Assembly: GCA_023251455.1 (NCBI GenBank)
Contig: JAHEYT010000026.1
Location: 62,001 to 126,000, forward strand
Direction of reading: 5' to 3'
From: Bacteroidota bacterium
Lineage (GTDB): Bacteria; Bacteroidota; Bacteroidia; Bacteroidales; Prolixibacteraceae
Length of the DNA: 64,000 nt
In this document: positions 44,223 to 53,475 of the stretch, in pieces
Numbering within the stretch: the first letter of the stretch is position 1
How the letters are laid out: the number at the start of each line of letters is the position of its first letter
Notes under the pieces: model-generated
Database searches by the model: none
Seen by the model: the letters and a program-made list of their open reading frames with translations, nothing else
Told to the model about the DNA's origin: nothing
Made by a program: the position numbers and the translations under genes

Positions 44223-44528
44223 ATGGGAAAATCATTCAATCTATCGATTCTGTTTGCTTGTATTTTTGGAATTGCAATTGCCTGGATCGACTCTCAGCCA
44301 AACTGGGATGATTCCGGAATTTCGGTTTTCATGGTTTTAGCGGTGTCAATGCTTGCCGGATATATGGCAAAACGAAAACCATGGTTAATTGCCTTGGCTG
44401 TTGGTGTCTGGATTCCAATCTATGGTATTATTTTCACACAGAACGTTGGAAGTCTGCTTGCATTATTGCCCGGAATCATTGGCGCCTATACAGGCTGGTG
44501 GATTGAAAGAATATTGACAGAAAAGTGA
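44223..44528 (+). CDS. Small integral membrane protein
   Basis: 101 residues, not recognised. Three or four membrane segments (LSILFACIFGIAIAWI; GISVFMVLAVSMLAGYMA; WLIALAVGVWIPIYGIIF; LLALLPGIIGAYTGWWI) nearly fill it. It lies between the ThuA and GH78 genes. Confidence 0.65.
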   Translation: MGKSFNLSILFACIFGIAIAWIDSQPNWDDSGISVFMVLAVSMLAGYMAKRKPWLIALAVGVWIPIYGIIFTQNVGSLLALLPGIIGAYTGWWIERILTEK

Positions 44529-44556
44529 TTCAATCCATCAATTAACCCAACTAATA

Positions 44557-46854
44557 ATGAGCCGACTATCAAAAACATCTTTCAATATTTTCTTGATTTT
44601 TCTTCTTTCCGGAATGTATTTCCAGACACAAAGCGCTATTCCTGAAAAGAATCAGCCTTCCGGACTTTCTGTCAACTTTTTAACTCATGCCGGACAGGTT
44701 TTTCGGAATGGCTACCCTGTAAACACTCCGTTATATCAGGCCGTTGGGCGTAAAGAGAATTTCCAGTTTGCCGAAATTGCCCAAAAACAGCCATTCTTCG
44801 GATGGATTGTCAACTCTGATCAGAACAATACGATTCAGGTTGGGTATCAAATTTTGGTCTCATCAAGTCTTGAAAATATCCGGAAAAACATAGGCGATTG
44901 CTGGGATTCAGGAAAAATCGCAAGTGATCAGTCGGTTAATGTTATCTACTCTGGAAAAGCACTCGAACCCAATTCTGTCTATTTCTGGAAAGTAAAAACC
45001 TGGGATAATCACGGCGTTGAATCGGTATTCTCCACAGTTTCTCAGTTTAAAACTGCCGCAACACTCGTCGAATATGCAACTGCTCGTTATCCTTTGCAGA
45101 AGCAGGGTATTTATCCGGTTTCAATTAAATCTCTATCCGACTCGTCTTTCTTTATCGATTTTGGGAAAGCTGCTTTTGGAACAATTCGACTGACATTGTT
45201 GGGTAAAACCAATTCTGATACGGTTACAATTCATCTGGGTGAAGCACAAAAAGACGGTAGAATTAACCGGACACCCGCCGGAACTATTCGTTATTCGGCT
45301 CACCCGCTTGTGCTGATGAGCGGTTGGAATACTTACACGCTTGCAATTTCTCAGGATAAACGAAATACTGGTCCGCAAGCTATATTGTTGCCCGAATACA
45401 TTGGCGAGGTAACGCCATTCCGGTATTGTGAGATTGAAAATTATAGCGAACCACTCAACAAAAACCAAATCGTTCAGGAAACAGTATTTTATCCGTTCGA
45501 TGAAACTGAATCGTATTTTGCCAGTTCCGATACGGTGCTCAATCAGGTTTGGGATTTGTGTAAATATTCGATCAAAGCCACTTCGTTTTGCGGAACGTAT
45601 GTCGACGGTGACCGCGAGAGGATTCCTTACGAGGCTGATGCGTATATTAATCAGCTTGGTCATTATGGTGTGGCCCGCGAGTACAGCATGGCCCGCCATT
45701 CCGAAGAATACCTGATCAATCATCCGACCTGGCCAACCGAGTGGATTTTGCAGTCGGTACTGATGGCGTGGAACGATTACCTGTACACCGGAAATAAAGA
45801 GTCACTTCAGCATTTTTATTCTGATTTAAAAGCAAAAGCCTTGCTGCCACTGGCTGATGAATCAGGGCTCATTTCAACCAAAACAGGCAAAATTACTCCT
45901 GAAGTTCTGGAATCTATCCATTTCAAAGGAACGCTAAAAGATATTGTGGATTGGCCGCAAACCGGTATTCTTGGGTTGGGAAAAAATGAACCAGGTGAGA
46001 CTGATGGATTTGTTTTCAAAGATGTGAATACGGTAGTAAATGCCTATCATTATCAGGCTGTCAGCCAATTGGTGCTAATTGCAAAAGTGCTGAATCAGGA
46101 ATCAGATGAAACCCAATTTGCAGCTCAGGCATTAAAAATAAAGACTGCTTTCAACGAAAAACTGTTGGATAAAAAGCGTGGCGCTTACATCGACGGAATC
46201 GGAACCGATCACGCCTCGTTGCACGCCAATATGTTTCCACTCACATTCGGGCTTGTTCCTGAAAAGTCTATAGGTAAAGTCAGCAGTTTTGTTCAATCGC
46301 GCGGAATGGCTTGCAGTGTTTACGGATCGCAATTTCTGATGGATGCCGTTTACGATGGCAACAATGCTGATTACGGACTGGAACTTCTCTCCTCAATTTC
46401 AGAACGTAGCTGGTACAACATGATTCGGGTAGGTTCAACCATTTCGCTTGAAGCCTGGGACAACAAATATAAGCCTAATCAGGACTGGAATCATGCCTGG
46501 GGAGCTGCTCCGGCTAATATCATTCCGCGCAAACTGATGGGAATTGAGCCACTTGAGCCCGGGTTTCAGAAAATCCGGATTAAGCCCCAACCATCCTCGC
46601 TCGAACATGCCGAAATCAAATGCCCTACCATTCGGGGCGATGTGCTGGTGTCGTTCAAAAATAAACTGCAGGAATCGTTCCACCTGGTTCTGACCATTCC
46701 GGCCAATAGCACTGCCGATGTTTATATACCATTCTGGACTAAATCGCAAAAAGTGACGATGAACGGAAATGTGGTAAAATATCGTCAGGAAGGGAATTTT
46801 GCTGTAATCGAAGGAGTTGGCTCCGGAAATTCTAAGTTTGAAGTGGCCAGATAA
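44557..46854 (+). CDS. GH78-family alpha-L-rhamnosidase
   Basis: 765 residues with a signal peptide (FNIFLIFLLSGMYFQTQSA). The N-terminal fibronectin/beta region resembles the BNR-like start of family 78 (GWIVNSDQNNTIQVGYQILV), followed by an (alpha/alpha)6 barrel. The catalytic region DGDRERIPYEADAYINQL (about residues 350-367) has the conserved acidic residues, and the general-base Glu region lies in TISLEAWDNK. It releases L-rhamnose from pectin side chains or flavonoid glycosides. The usual N-terminal rhamnosidase sugar-binding domain seems shortened. Confidence 0.85.
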   Translation: MSRLSKTSFNIFLIFLLSGMYFQTQSAIPEKNQPSGLSVNFLTHAGQVFRNGYPVNTPLYQAVGRKENFQFAEIAQKQPFFGWIVNSDQNNTIQVGYQILVSSSLENIRKNIGDCWDSGKIASDQSVNVIYSGKALEPNSVYFWKVKTWDNHGVESVFSTVSQFKTAATLVEYATARYPLQKQGIYPVSIKSLSDSSFFIDFGKAAFGTIRLTLLGKTNSDTVTIHLGEAQKDGRINRTPAGTIRYSAHPLVLMSGWNTYTLAISQDKRNTGPQAILLPEYIGEVTPFRYCEIENYSEPLNKNQIVQETVFYPFDETESYFASSDTVLNQVWDLCKYSIKATSFCGTYVDGDRERIPYEADAYINQLGHYGVAREYSMARHSEEYLINHPTWPTEWILQSVLMAWNDYLYTGNKESLQHFYSDLKAKALLPLADESGLISTKTGKITPEVLESIHFKGTLKDIVDWPQTGILGLGKNEPGETDGFVFKDVNTVVNAYHYQAVSQLVLIAKVLNQESDETQFAAQALKIKTAFNEKLLDKKRGAYIDGIGTDHASLHANMFPLTFGLVPEKSIGKVSSFVQSRGMACSVYGSQFLMDAVYDGNNADYGLELLSSISERSWYNMIRVGSTISLEAWDNKYKPNQDWNHAWGAAPANIIPRKLMGIEPLEPGFQKIRIKPQPSSLEHAEIKCPTIRGDVLVSFKNKLQESFHLVLTIPANSTADVYIPFWTKSQKVTMNGNVVKYRQEGNFAVIEGVGSGNSKFEVAR

Positions 46855-46956
46855 AAACCATTGGACCCAAAATAAGTGTCAACTCGAATATTATTTTTAT
46901 TTTCACATCGGTTGAAAATTAACTGACACAATTAAATGGTAATTAAATCCCAAGAT

Positions 46957-47889
46957 ATGAACAGATATCTGATTGTACTTTTTGTATTTTTTTCTTTTAC
47001 AGCAATGGCGCAGAAAGAGGTTTACCTGTTTTCGTATTTCGTTGACAATGGACAGGATGGTTTGCATCTGGCGTATAGTGCCGACGGGTTGAAGTGGACT
47101 CCGTTGAATGATGGGAAATCGTATCTGGCGCCGACTGTCGGGAAAGACAAACTGATGCGCGATCCGTTTATCCTTCAGGGAAAAGACGGATTGTTCCATA
47201 TGGTTTGGACAAGCGGCTGGTGGGACAAACAGATTGGGTATGCTGAATCGAAAGATTTAATTCACTGGTCGGAACAAAAAGGGATTCCGGTGATGGAACA
47301 CGAACCTACCGCAAAAAACAGCTGGGCTCCGGAGATGGCTTACGATCCTGAAAATAAGGAATATATTATTTTTTGGGCAACCACTATTCCGGGGCGGCAT
47401 TCTGATGTTGCTTCTTCAGAACGCGAAAAGGACCTGAATCACCGGATGTATTGCACCAAAACCAAGGATTTCAAGACTTTTAGTCCAACTGAAATATTCT
47501 TCAATCCTGACTTTAGTACCATCGATGCCACCATCCTTCCGAAGAATAAGAAGTTTTACATGTTCCTGAAGAATGAAAACCCGAATCCTCCTGAAAAAAA
47601 TATCCGGATTACGTTTGCTGATCATGCAGCTGGACCATATCCGTTAAAGGTTTCAGAACCAATCACCGGTAAGTATTGGGCAGAAGGGCCAACTTGCCTC
47701 GAAGTTGGCGAATATGTGTACGTTTATTTCGACAAATACACCGAGCATAAATATGGCGCAGTTCGCTCAAAAAATATGATTGACTGGGAAGATGTTTCTG
47801 ATCAGGTTTCTTTTCCGACAGGGGTGAGACATGGAACTGCGTTTAAAGTGAGTCAGAATATTGCAAAAACGTTGAATGTCAAATTTTGA
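46957..47889 (+). CDS. GH43-like exported glycoside hydrolase
   Basis: 310 residues from the ATG at 46957, which begins a signal peptide (MNRYLIVLFVFFSFTAMAQ); an ATG at 46936 adds seven residues. The five-bladed propeller features are LMRDPFILQGKDGLFHMVWT (catalytic-base Asp region), NSWAPEMAYDPENKEYIIFW (pKa-modulating Asp region) and YWAEGPTCLEVGEYVYVYFD (general-acid Glu region). The family acts on arabinose, xylose or galactose linkages. It follows the rhamnosidase, suggesting work on pectin-like chains. Confidence 0.82.
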   Translation: MNRYLIVLFVFFSFTAMAQKEVYLFSYFVDNGQDGLHLAYSADGLKWTPLNDGKSYLAPTVGKDKLMRDPFILQGKDGLFHMVWTSGWWDKQIGYAESKDLIHWSEQKGIPVMEHEPTAKNSWAPEMAYDPENKEYIIFWATTIPGRHSDVASSEREKDLNHRMYCTKTKDFKTFSPTEIFFNPDFSTIDATILPKNKKFYMFLKNENPNPPEKNIRITFADHAAGPYPLKVSEPITGKYWAEGPTCLEVGEYVYVYFDKYTEHKYGAVRSKNMIDWEDVSDQVSFPTGVRHGTAFKVSQNIAKTLNVKF

Positions 47890-47907
47890 GCGGTAATTAA
47901 ATTCGGA

Positions 47908-47952
47908 TAAAAAGAAGGATCGATTGAAAAATCTCAATCGATCTTTCTTTTT
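47908..47952. terminator. Bidirectional terminator between GH43 and pgl
   Basis: GATCGATTGA (47918-47927) pairs with TCAATCGATC (47934-47943), extended by an A-rich and T-rich flank (TTTCTTTTT). Lies between convergent genes. Confidence 0.8.
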
Positions 47953-47955
47953 AAA

Positions 47956-48687
47956 TTATTGCCGGATGAGCATTGCCGCAGGTTCATCCAAATACCATTT
48001 CAAAACTCCATTTCCCGGATGGATGTGCGCCGCCGGAAGCAAATTTGCCTTTTCCGGATTGTTCCATATTTCGGAAATTCGTTCAGCCTTGTTTGAGCCG
48101 GTTATAAGAAAGCAAACCTTCATGGCATGTGAGATGGTTATTCCTGTTAAAGTAACGCGCTTTTGACCACTCTGAGGCTGTGTGGCGACTTCGCAGTTGT
48201 GTTCAGAATTAAGCAAATGCATTTGGTCAGGAAAAATCGAAGCCGTATGCCCGTCGTCGCCCATTCCCAGCAGAATCAGATCGAAAACCGGCCAGCCATC
48301 TTGTTGTGGAACATTCTTCTGAATTTGGGCTGAGTAGGAGAGTGCTTCTGCTTCCGGAGTATTTTCGCCTTTAATGCGATGAATATTTCCTTCAGGAATG
48401 GAAATCTGCGAGAAGAGCAGCTTTTGTGCTACCCCAAAATTACTTTCAGGATCGTTTGGTGGAACCATGCGTTCGTCGACCCACCAGAAATTTACTTTTT
48501 GCCAAAGCAACGAATCCGGATATTTCTTCGCCCAAGCTAAAAACAGCAAATCGGGAGTTTTCCCTCCCGAAATGGCTATGTGAAAAGTTTTTTCGGAATG
48601 GTTTTGTACCCAATTCATGAGTTGGTCAGCAAATTTATTGGCCAAATCTTCCGGCGATTTGAGAATGAGCAAATTATCTTTATTCAT
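47956..48687 (-). CDS. pgl: 6-phosphogluconolactonase
   Basis: 243 residues, SugarP-isomerase-like fold. FHIAISGGKTPDLLFL (about residues 37-52) and VNFWWVDERMVPPNDPESNF (about 66-85) are the DevB/Pgl signatures, with LLGMGDDGHTASIFP holding the catalytic region. It hydrolyses 6-phosphogluconolactone in the oxidative pentose-phosphate pathway. Lies directly after zwf on the minus strand; the gap holds a 7-bp repeat array. Confidence 0.92.
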   Translation of the reverse strand: MNKDNLLILKSPEDLANKFADQLMNWVQNHSEKTFHIAISGGKTPDLLFLAWAKKYPDSLLWQKVNFWWVDERMVPPNDPESNFGVAQKLLFSQISIPEGNIHRIKGENTPEAEALSYSAQIQKNVPQQDGWPVFDLILLGMGDDGHTASIFPDQMHLLNSEHNCEVATQPQSGQKRVTLTGITISHAMKVCFLITGSNKAERISEIWNNPEKANLLPAAHIHPGNGVLKWYLDEPAAMLIRQ

Positions 48688-48689
48688 AA

Positions 48690-48717
48690 CTTGAAACTTG
48701 ATTTTTGGAACCTGGAA
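48690..48717. repeat. Array of four 7-bp units (TTYCARR family) at the pgl start codon
   Basis: Reads CTTGAAA, CTTGATT, TTTGGAA and CCTGGAA on the plus strand, i.e. opposite orientation relative to the downstream gene than the arrays at 17122 and 18418. It starts 2 nt upstream of the pgl ATG (48687) and fills the gap to zwf. Confidence 0.6.
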
Positions 48718-48722
48718 CTATT

Positions 48723-50234
48723 TTACAGTTCACAATATTCGCCATCGTGAGCCAGATTTTTGCACGGATAGCGCCACATGGCGTCTTCCATTAAATCGTC
48801 GACCACTTCCGGGCCCCATGTTCCAGCCGGATAGCCATAAACCGGAATATCAGGGTTATTTTTCCAGGCATTCAGGATAGGTTGTACAAATTCCCATGCT
48901 TTTTCGACGGCATCGCCACGCGAATAGAGGGTGGCGTCGCCTTGCATACAATCGAGCAGTAAACGACCATAAGCCGATGGCAGGTAAACATCTGATAATT
49001 CAGAATAATGAAAATTCATATTTACAGTCTGTACGCGAAAACCTGCTCCCGGAACTTTCATTCCAAATTTCAGCAATATACCTTCGTCGGGCTGAATACG
49101 CAGGATCAATTGGTTATTTACTGCATCCGGATTATCTGAATTTCCGAACAAGTGGTGCGGTGTGTTCTTGAAATGGATGACAACTTCGGTAACCCGTGCT
49201 GGCAATTTTTTCCCGGTTCGTATGTAAAAAGGAACCCCTGCCCATCTGAAATTGTCGATGAAGAATTTTACAGCCAGATAAGTTTCGGTCTTCGAGAGCG
49301 GATCAACTCCGTGTTCTTCGCGGTAACCAATAACCGGATCTTTACCATGACCAGACTGGATATACTGTCCCCTGATCACATTTTTTGCCACTTCGGCTTC
49401 TGTAATCGGGCGCAGCGATTGAAATACTTTCAGCGTTTCGTTGCGGATAGCATCGGCTTCGATTACAACAGGCGGTTCCATCGCCACTAATCCGACTAAC
49501 TGCATCAGGTGGTTCTGAACCATGTCGCGCATGGCTCCGGAATGATCGTAATAACCTCCACGGTCTTCGACACCAAGAGTTTCAGCCGATGTGATTTCGA
49601 CATGATGGATAAAATTTCGGTTCCAGATGGGTTCGAATATGCCATTCGCAAAACGAGTGACCAGCATGTTTTGTACGGTTTCCTTTCCGAGGTAATGATC
49701 GATACGGTACAACTGATCTTCGTCGAAATAATTAAGAAGGTTTTTGTTGAGTTCCTGCGCACTTTTCAGATCGGTTCCAAAAGGCTTTTCAATAATCAGT
49801 CGTTTGAATCCTTTCGAAGAATCGTTCAACCCGACTTCAGCCAGACTTTGCGGAATGATCTGGTATAAATTTGGTGGTGTTGACAGGTAGAAAATATAGT
49901 TCTCCGGAATCGACAACTCCTTACTCAGTGATTCAAGTCTGGATTTCAGAATTGGATAATCAACAGAGTCAGCAGTTGAAAGTGGTTGATAATAAAGGTG
50001 CTCCAGAAATGCATCAATATCTTTTTGAGTGTGCGACTGATTGGGCAAAAACTCTTTCATGTTTTCGCGAAACTCCAAATCAGAAAGCTTTGTTCTGGCA
50101 ACTCCCAGTACTGCAAGTTTTTCAGGAAGCAGATTTTGAGTATGTAATTCGTAAAGTGCTGGTATCAATTTCCGTTTTGTAAGGTCACCTGATGCTCCGA
50201 AAATGACCAAAATGTGTGACTCAGGTTGTTTCAT
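48723..50234 (-). CDS. zwf: Glucose-6-phosphate 1-dehydrogenase
   Basis: 503 residues, normal length. NADP-binding motif GASGDLTKRKLIPALYEL (residues 14-31), catalytic RIDHYLGKETVQN (about 176-188), EITSAETLGVEDRGGYYDHS and the C-terminal WEFVQPILNAWKN. It oxidises glucose-6-phosphate to the lactone that Pgl hydrolyses. A gnd gene, often next to these in Bacteroidota, is not present before zwf in this window. Confidence 0.96.
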   Translation of the reverse strand: MKQPESHILVIFGASGDLTKRKLIPALYELHTQNLLPEKLAVLGVARTKLSDLEFRENMKEFLPNQSHTQKDIDAFLEHLYYQPLSTADSVDYPILKSRLESLSKELSIPENYIFYLSTPPNLYQIIPQSLAEVGLNDSSKGFKRLIIEKPFGTDLKSAQELNKNLLNYFDEDQLYRIDHYLGKETVQNMLVTRFANGIFEPIWNRNFIHHVEITSAETLGVEDRGGYYDHSGAMRDMVQNHLMQLVGLVAMEPPVVIEADAIRNETLKVFQSLRPITEAEVAKNVIRGQYIQSGHGKDPVIGYREEHGVDPLSKTETYLAVKFFIDNFRWAGVPFYIRTGKKLPARVTEVVIHFKNTPHHLFGNSDNPDAVNNQLILRIQPDEGILLKFGMKVPGAGFRVQTVNMNFHYSELSDVYLPSAYGRLLLDCMQGDATLYSRGDAVEKAWEFVQPILNAWKNNPDIPVYGYPAGTWGPEVVDDLMEDAMWRYPCKNLAHDGEYCEL

Positions 50235-50359
50235 GCTTTATTTTACTTTTGGATTTTGATTAAATAAACGTTTGAAAATCCAAATTGATCATGGAAGAAA
50301 ACTGAAACATAAAAATTAGGATAAAAGGTGTTGAGTTTCGTTTTAGGTAAATGATCTGA

Positions 50360-50986
50360 TTAACCGGCGACCCAAACCAGACAATGATCATTGAAAATTT
50401 GAAAATGGAGCTCATGGGTTGAATCTCCCTTTTCGGATTTAAATTTTGCTAAAAAATGATCCTCTTTTTCAGGAATAAATGGTGAAATGTGAATTTGATT
50501 TCTGAATTCAATATCGTGATCAGGAACCAGTTTGAAAATCGACTCTTTGGCGCACCAGTAAAGACATTGTAATAAAGGATTTTGGCCGGTTTGTTTCAAT
50601 TCTTCGTCCGAAAGATACCTTTTCTCAATCGAGTTGTAATTTCTTGTAGTATCTTCAATATCAAGTCCTACTTGAAGTGTTTCATGGATATAAACTGCTG
50701 CAAAATAGCGCGAATGACTGATCGAAATGTTTTTGTATTGAGCATGATTTAGGATTGGCTTCCCGGACTCAGCATATGTAATCGTGAAATCATCCCCAAT
50801 CAGCAGTTTAATTAATTTACGTGTTGCGAGCCATTCTATCTTTCGCTTTTCATGCGTGTATTGCAAATAAGCCGGATCTTCAAGTTCCTGATCCGAAAAA
50901 TTGGGAAGTAATTCGTGTAATGTTTCAGAAAGTTGCCAAACTCCGATTATCCCTTCAGCTTGCGTTATGGTTTTAAATAGAGGCAT
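50360..50986 (-). CDS. 4'-phosphopantetheinyl transferase superfamily protein
   Basis: 208 residues, Sfp-type pseudodimer. Mg2+-binding GLDIEDTTRNY (about residues 110-120) and the WCAKESIFK motif (about 146-154) are intact, as is ISISHSRYFAAV. It activates acyl- or peptidyl-carrier proteins by adding phosphopantetheine from CoA. It abuts gldD on the minus strand, a common arrangement in Bacteroidota. Confidence 0.9.
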   Translation of the reverse strand: MPLFKTITQAEGIIGVWQLSETLHELLPNFSDQELEDPAYLQYTHEKRKIEWLATRKLIKLLIGDDFTITYAESGKPILNHAQYKNISISHSRYFAAVYIHETLQVGLDIEDTTRNYNSIEKRYLSDEELKQTGQNPLLQCLYWCAKESIFKLVPDHDIEFRNQIHISPFIPEKEDHFLAKFKSEKGDSTHELHFQIFNDHCLVWVAG

Positions 50987-51562
50987 TTAGTTTGACCACT
51001 TAGTGGTTTCAATTAAGCGGATAATATCAGGTGTCAGAAAATCGATTACCGGGCGAAGGGAATCGATATTGGGAACTTCCCGGATATATAAAGCTCCGCG
51101 AAGAAAATTCTGTGTGCTGTCGGTGAGGTAAAATTGTACCGGTGAGGCAGCATTTCCATCAATCAGATAAATCGTTCCGTAGACTTTCTTTTTTTGATTA
51201 ACAAAAATTCGTTCGTTGATTGCATCAGCTTTAATGGAATGTTTGTAGGCCAGCGTGCGCGAGTCTTCCATGAGTTTTGCCAAGTTATTCTGCACTTTTT
51301 TATAGCTAATATGAACTTCAGCTTTATGGGCTGGTATTTTCAGATTAATCCAGTATGGCTCAGCAAGGCGGTCGCGATCGGGTACAATTTTACTATATCC
51401 TGGTATATCAAAAGTGTATGGCAAAGCGATCGAATCAAATTGGTGATAGGTTTTTTCCTGAAAGTCGATACGAAAATAACCGTGTGGTTTGGGAGTATAG
51501 TCCTGCTGACATGAAAATGTCATAAATAGGATTAGAGCGAAGAGGTATAAAAGTTTTGGCAT
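50987..51562 (-). CDS. gldD: Gliding-motility lipoprotein GldD
   Basis: 191 residues with a lipoprotein signal (LYLFALILFMTFSC). The GldD signature follows directly: PKPHGYFRIDFQEKTYHQFD, LPYTFDIPGYS, WINLKIPAHKAEVHISYK and FLRGALYIREVPNIDSL. Required for gliding in Flavobacterium but widely kept in non-gliding Bacteroidota; its molecular role is unclear. Directly after gldE. Confidence 0.92.
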   Translation of the reverse strand: MPKLLYLFALILFMTFSCQQDYTPKPHGYFRIDFQEKTYHQFDSIALPYTFDIPGYSKIVPDRDRLAEPYWINLKIPAHKAEVHISYKKVQNNLAKLMEDSRTLAYKHSIKADAINERIFVNQKKKVYGTIYLIDGNAASPVQFYLTDSTQNFLRGALYIREVPNIDSLRPVIDFLTPDIIRLIETTKWSN

Positions 51563-51567
51563 TGGAT

Positions 51568-52899
51568 TTAGAGTTCCGTATTTTTTATTTCGACTTTAAT
51601 CTGTTTAATCCGTCGGTTGTCAACCGCTTCGATGGTGAAAACGTAATTTTTGCAGGTAATAGTATCGTTTTTAACTGGAATTTCACCCTTTAATTCCAGA
51701 ATCAGTCCGGCAAGGGTATCCGCTTCACCTTTAACATCATCAAATATAGTATCTTCCGAATCGATAACTTTGTAGAAATCGTTGAGCATTGTCTTGCCAT
51801 CGAACATGTATTTGTTTTCGCTGATTTTGGTGTAGAATTTTTCTTCCTCGTCAAATTCATCGGTTATTTCACCAACAATTTCTTCCAGTACATCTTCAAG
51901 AGTTACAATTCCAGAAGTTCCTCCATACTCATCAACAACAATGGCCATGTGAACTTTATTCTTCTGAAACTCTTCAAGAAGATCATCAATTTTCTTAGTC
52001 TCAGGAACATAAAATGGTGGCCTGATAATACTTTGCCAACGGAACGACGCACCTTTAAGCACATGAGGCAACAAATCTTTGATATACAGTATGCCTTTGA
52101 TGTTGTCAAAACTATCAGAAAAAACTGGTATTCTGGAAAAACCGGTTTCAGTAATCAAGTTCATGATTTTGCTGTAGCTGGTATCGATATCAACTGAAAC
52201 GACATCAACCCTTGAACGCATGATTTCTGCCACACTCTTATTTCCGAATTTGACGATACCTTTTAATATCTCGGTATCATCTTTTAATTCGGTTTGTGAT
52301 GTAAGTTCAAGTGCATGAGATAGTTCATCGACCGAAATATGGCTGTTATAGGCATGGATACGGTTATTCAAAAAAGATGTCGAAAAGATCAGAATTGAAT
52401 TTATTGGTTTGAGTATTTTAATCGTATAATACAATGGAATAGCAATGAAACGGGCAAATTTCAGTGCGTGATGAGTTGAATAAACTTTAGGTATAATTTC
52501 TCCGAAGAGCAAAATTACAAAGGAAATGATTAGAATCTGAACGACAAATCCAATGATTGGTTCGTTCGTAAAAACTACAATGGAATCGATAGTGAAGCTG
52601 GAAAGAATTACAATGCCAACATTAACAAAGTTGTTGGCTACCAGTATAGTAGCCAACAATTGCTCCGGAGACTCCAGATTTTTCTGTATAAAGGAATTTT
52701 TTTTTGTCGATGTCCTGAATATTTTATGCTTTTCGGAGGGGCTTAATGAGAAATAGGCTACCTCCGATCCGGAAATCAACGCTGAAAACACTAACAAAAT
52801 CGCTATAACCAGCAAGCTGATCGCGACACCTGTAGTAAAAGGGTGAAACTGAATATTCCAGTAAATTGCGGTCAGTATGGGTAACGGTCCTGTTTCCAA
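51568..52899 (-). CDS. gldE: GldE, CNNM/CorC-type membrane protein
   Basis: 443 residues: a DUF21 (CNNM) transmembrane domain (spans at about 26-46, 88-125 and 135-155), two CBS domains (about 215-335, with SRIPVFSDSFDNIKGILYIK and VHMAIVVDEYGGTSGIVTLE) and a C-terminal CorC/HlyC domain. The family moves or senses Mg2+ and other divalent ions. Gene order ssb-gldE-gldD is typical of Bacteroidota, which supports the GldE assignment. Confidence 0.92.
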   Translation of the reverse strand: METGPLPILTAIYWNIQFHPFTTGVAISLLVIAILLVFSALISGSEVAYFSLSPSEKHKIFRTSTKKNSFIQKNLESPEQLLATILVANNFVNVGIVILSSFTIDSIVVFTNEPIIGFVVQILIISFVILLFGEIIPKVYSTHHALKFARFIAIPLYYTIKILKPINSILIFSTSFLNNRIHAYNSHISVDELSHALELTSQTELKDDTEILKGIVKFGNKSVAEIMRSRVDVVSVDIDTSYSKIMNLITETGFSRIPVFSDSFDNIKGILYIKDLLPHVLKGASFRWQSIIRPPFYVPETKKIDDLLEEFQKNKVHMAIVVDEYGGTSGIVTLEDVLEEIVGEITDEFDEEEKFYTKISENKYMFDGKTMLNDFYKVIDSEDTIFDDVKGEADTLAGLILELKGEIPVKNDTITCKNYVFTIEAVDNRRIKQIKVEIKNTEL

Positions 52900-52918
52900 T
52901 TAACTAATATTTAAGTTA

Positions 52919-53347
52919 TTAAAATGGAAGATCGTCTTCTTCCGGTTGACTGAAATCGGGTTCGCTAACGCTTTGCACTGATTCGGCTGGCGCTGCTTGG
53001 TTACCCATTTCTGCCTGCCCTTCACGTTTACCAAGAAGTTGCATGGTATCAGCATTGATCTCAGTGGTATAATGTTTTACGCCATCCTTTTCGTAAGAGT
53101 TAGTTCTTAGGCGACCCTCAATATAAAGCTGACTCCCCTTTTTTACATACTTTTCAGCAACTTCAGCAAGTCCCCTCCATAGGACAATGTTGTGCCATTC
53201 GGTATTGCTAACTTTTTCGCCTGTTTTTGAAGTATAATTCTCTGTTGTGGCAAGTGAAAACCGTGCAACAGCAACACCTTTGTCGAGATGCCTGACTTCA
53301 GGATCACGGCCTACGTTACCTACTAAAATTACTTTGTTAACTGACAT
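52919..53347 (-). CDS. ssb: Single-stranded DNA-binding protein
   Basis: 142 residues, an OB-fold with [20 protein letters not shown] at the start, [20 protein letters not shown] in the middle and an acidic tail ending EEDDLPF, the protein-interaction tip. Binds ssDNA in replication and repair. Lies between mutY and gldE. Confidence 0.96.
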   Translation of the reverse strand: MSVNKVILVGNVGRDPEVRHLDKGVAVARFSLATTENYTSKTGEKVSNTEWHNIVLWRGLAEVAEKYVKKGSQLYIEGRLRTNSYEKDGVKHYTTEINADTMQLLGKREGQAEMGNQAAPAESVQSVSEPDFSQPEEDDLPF

Positions 53348-53475
53348 ATGTGTGAATTTTTAAGAGTTAGATTGAAATAAATTTACAATAAAATCTATCA
53401 TTTTTTTTGATTTCAGAATACTTATTTCCTGAATTGGCCAAAAATCGTTATGAATAAATGATTTTTATATATGAA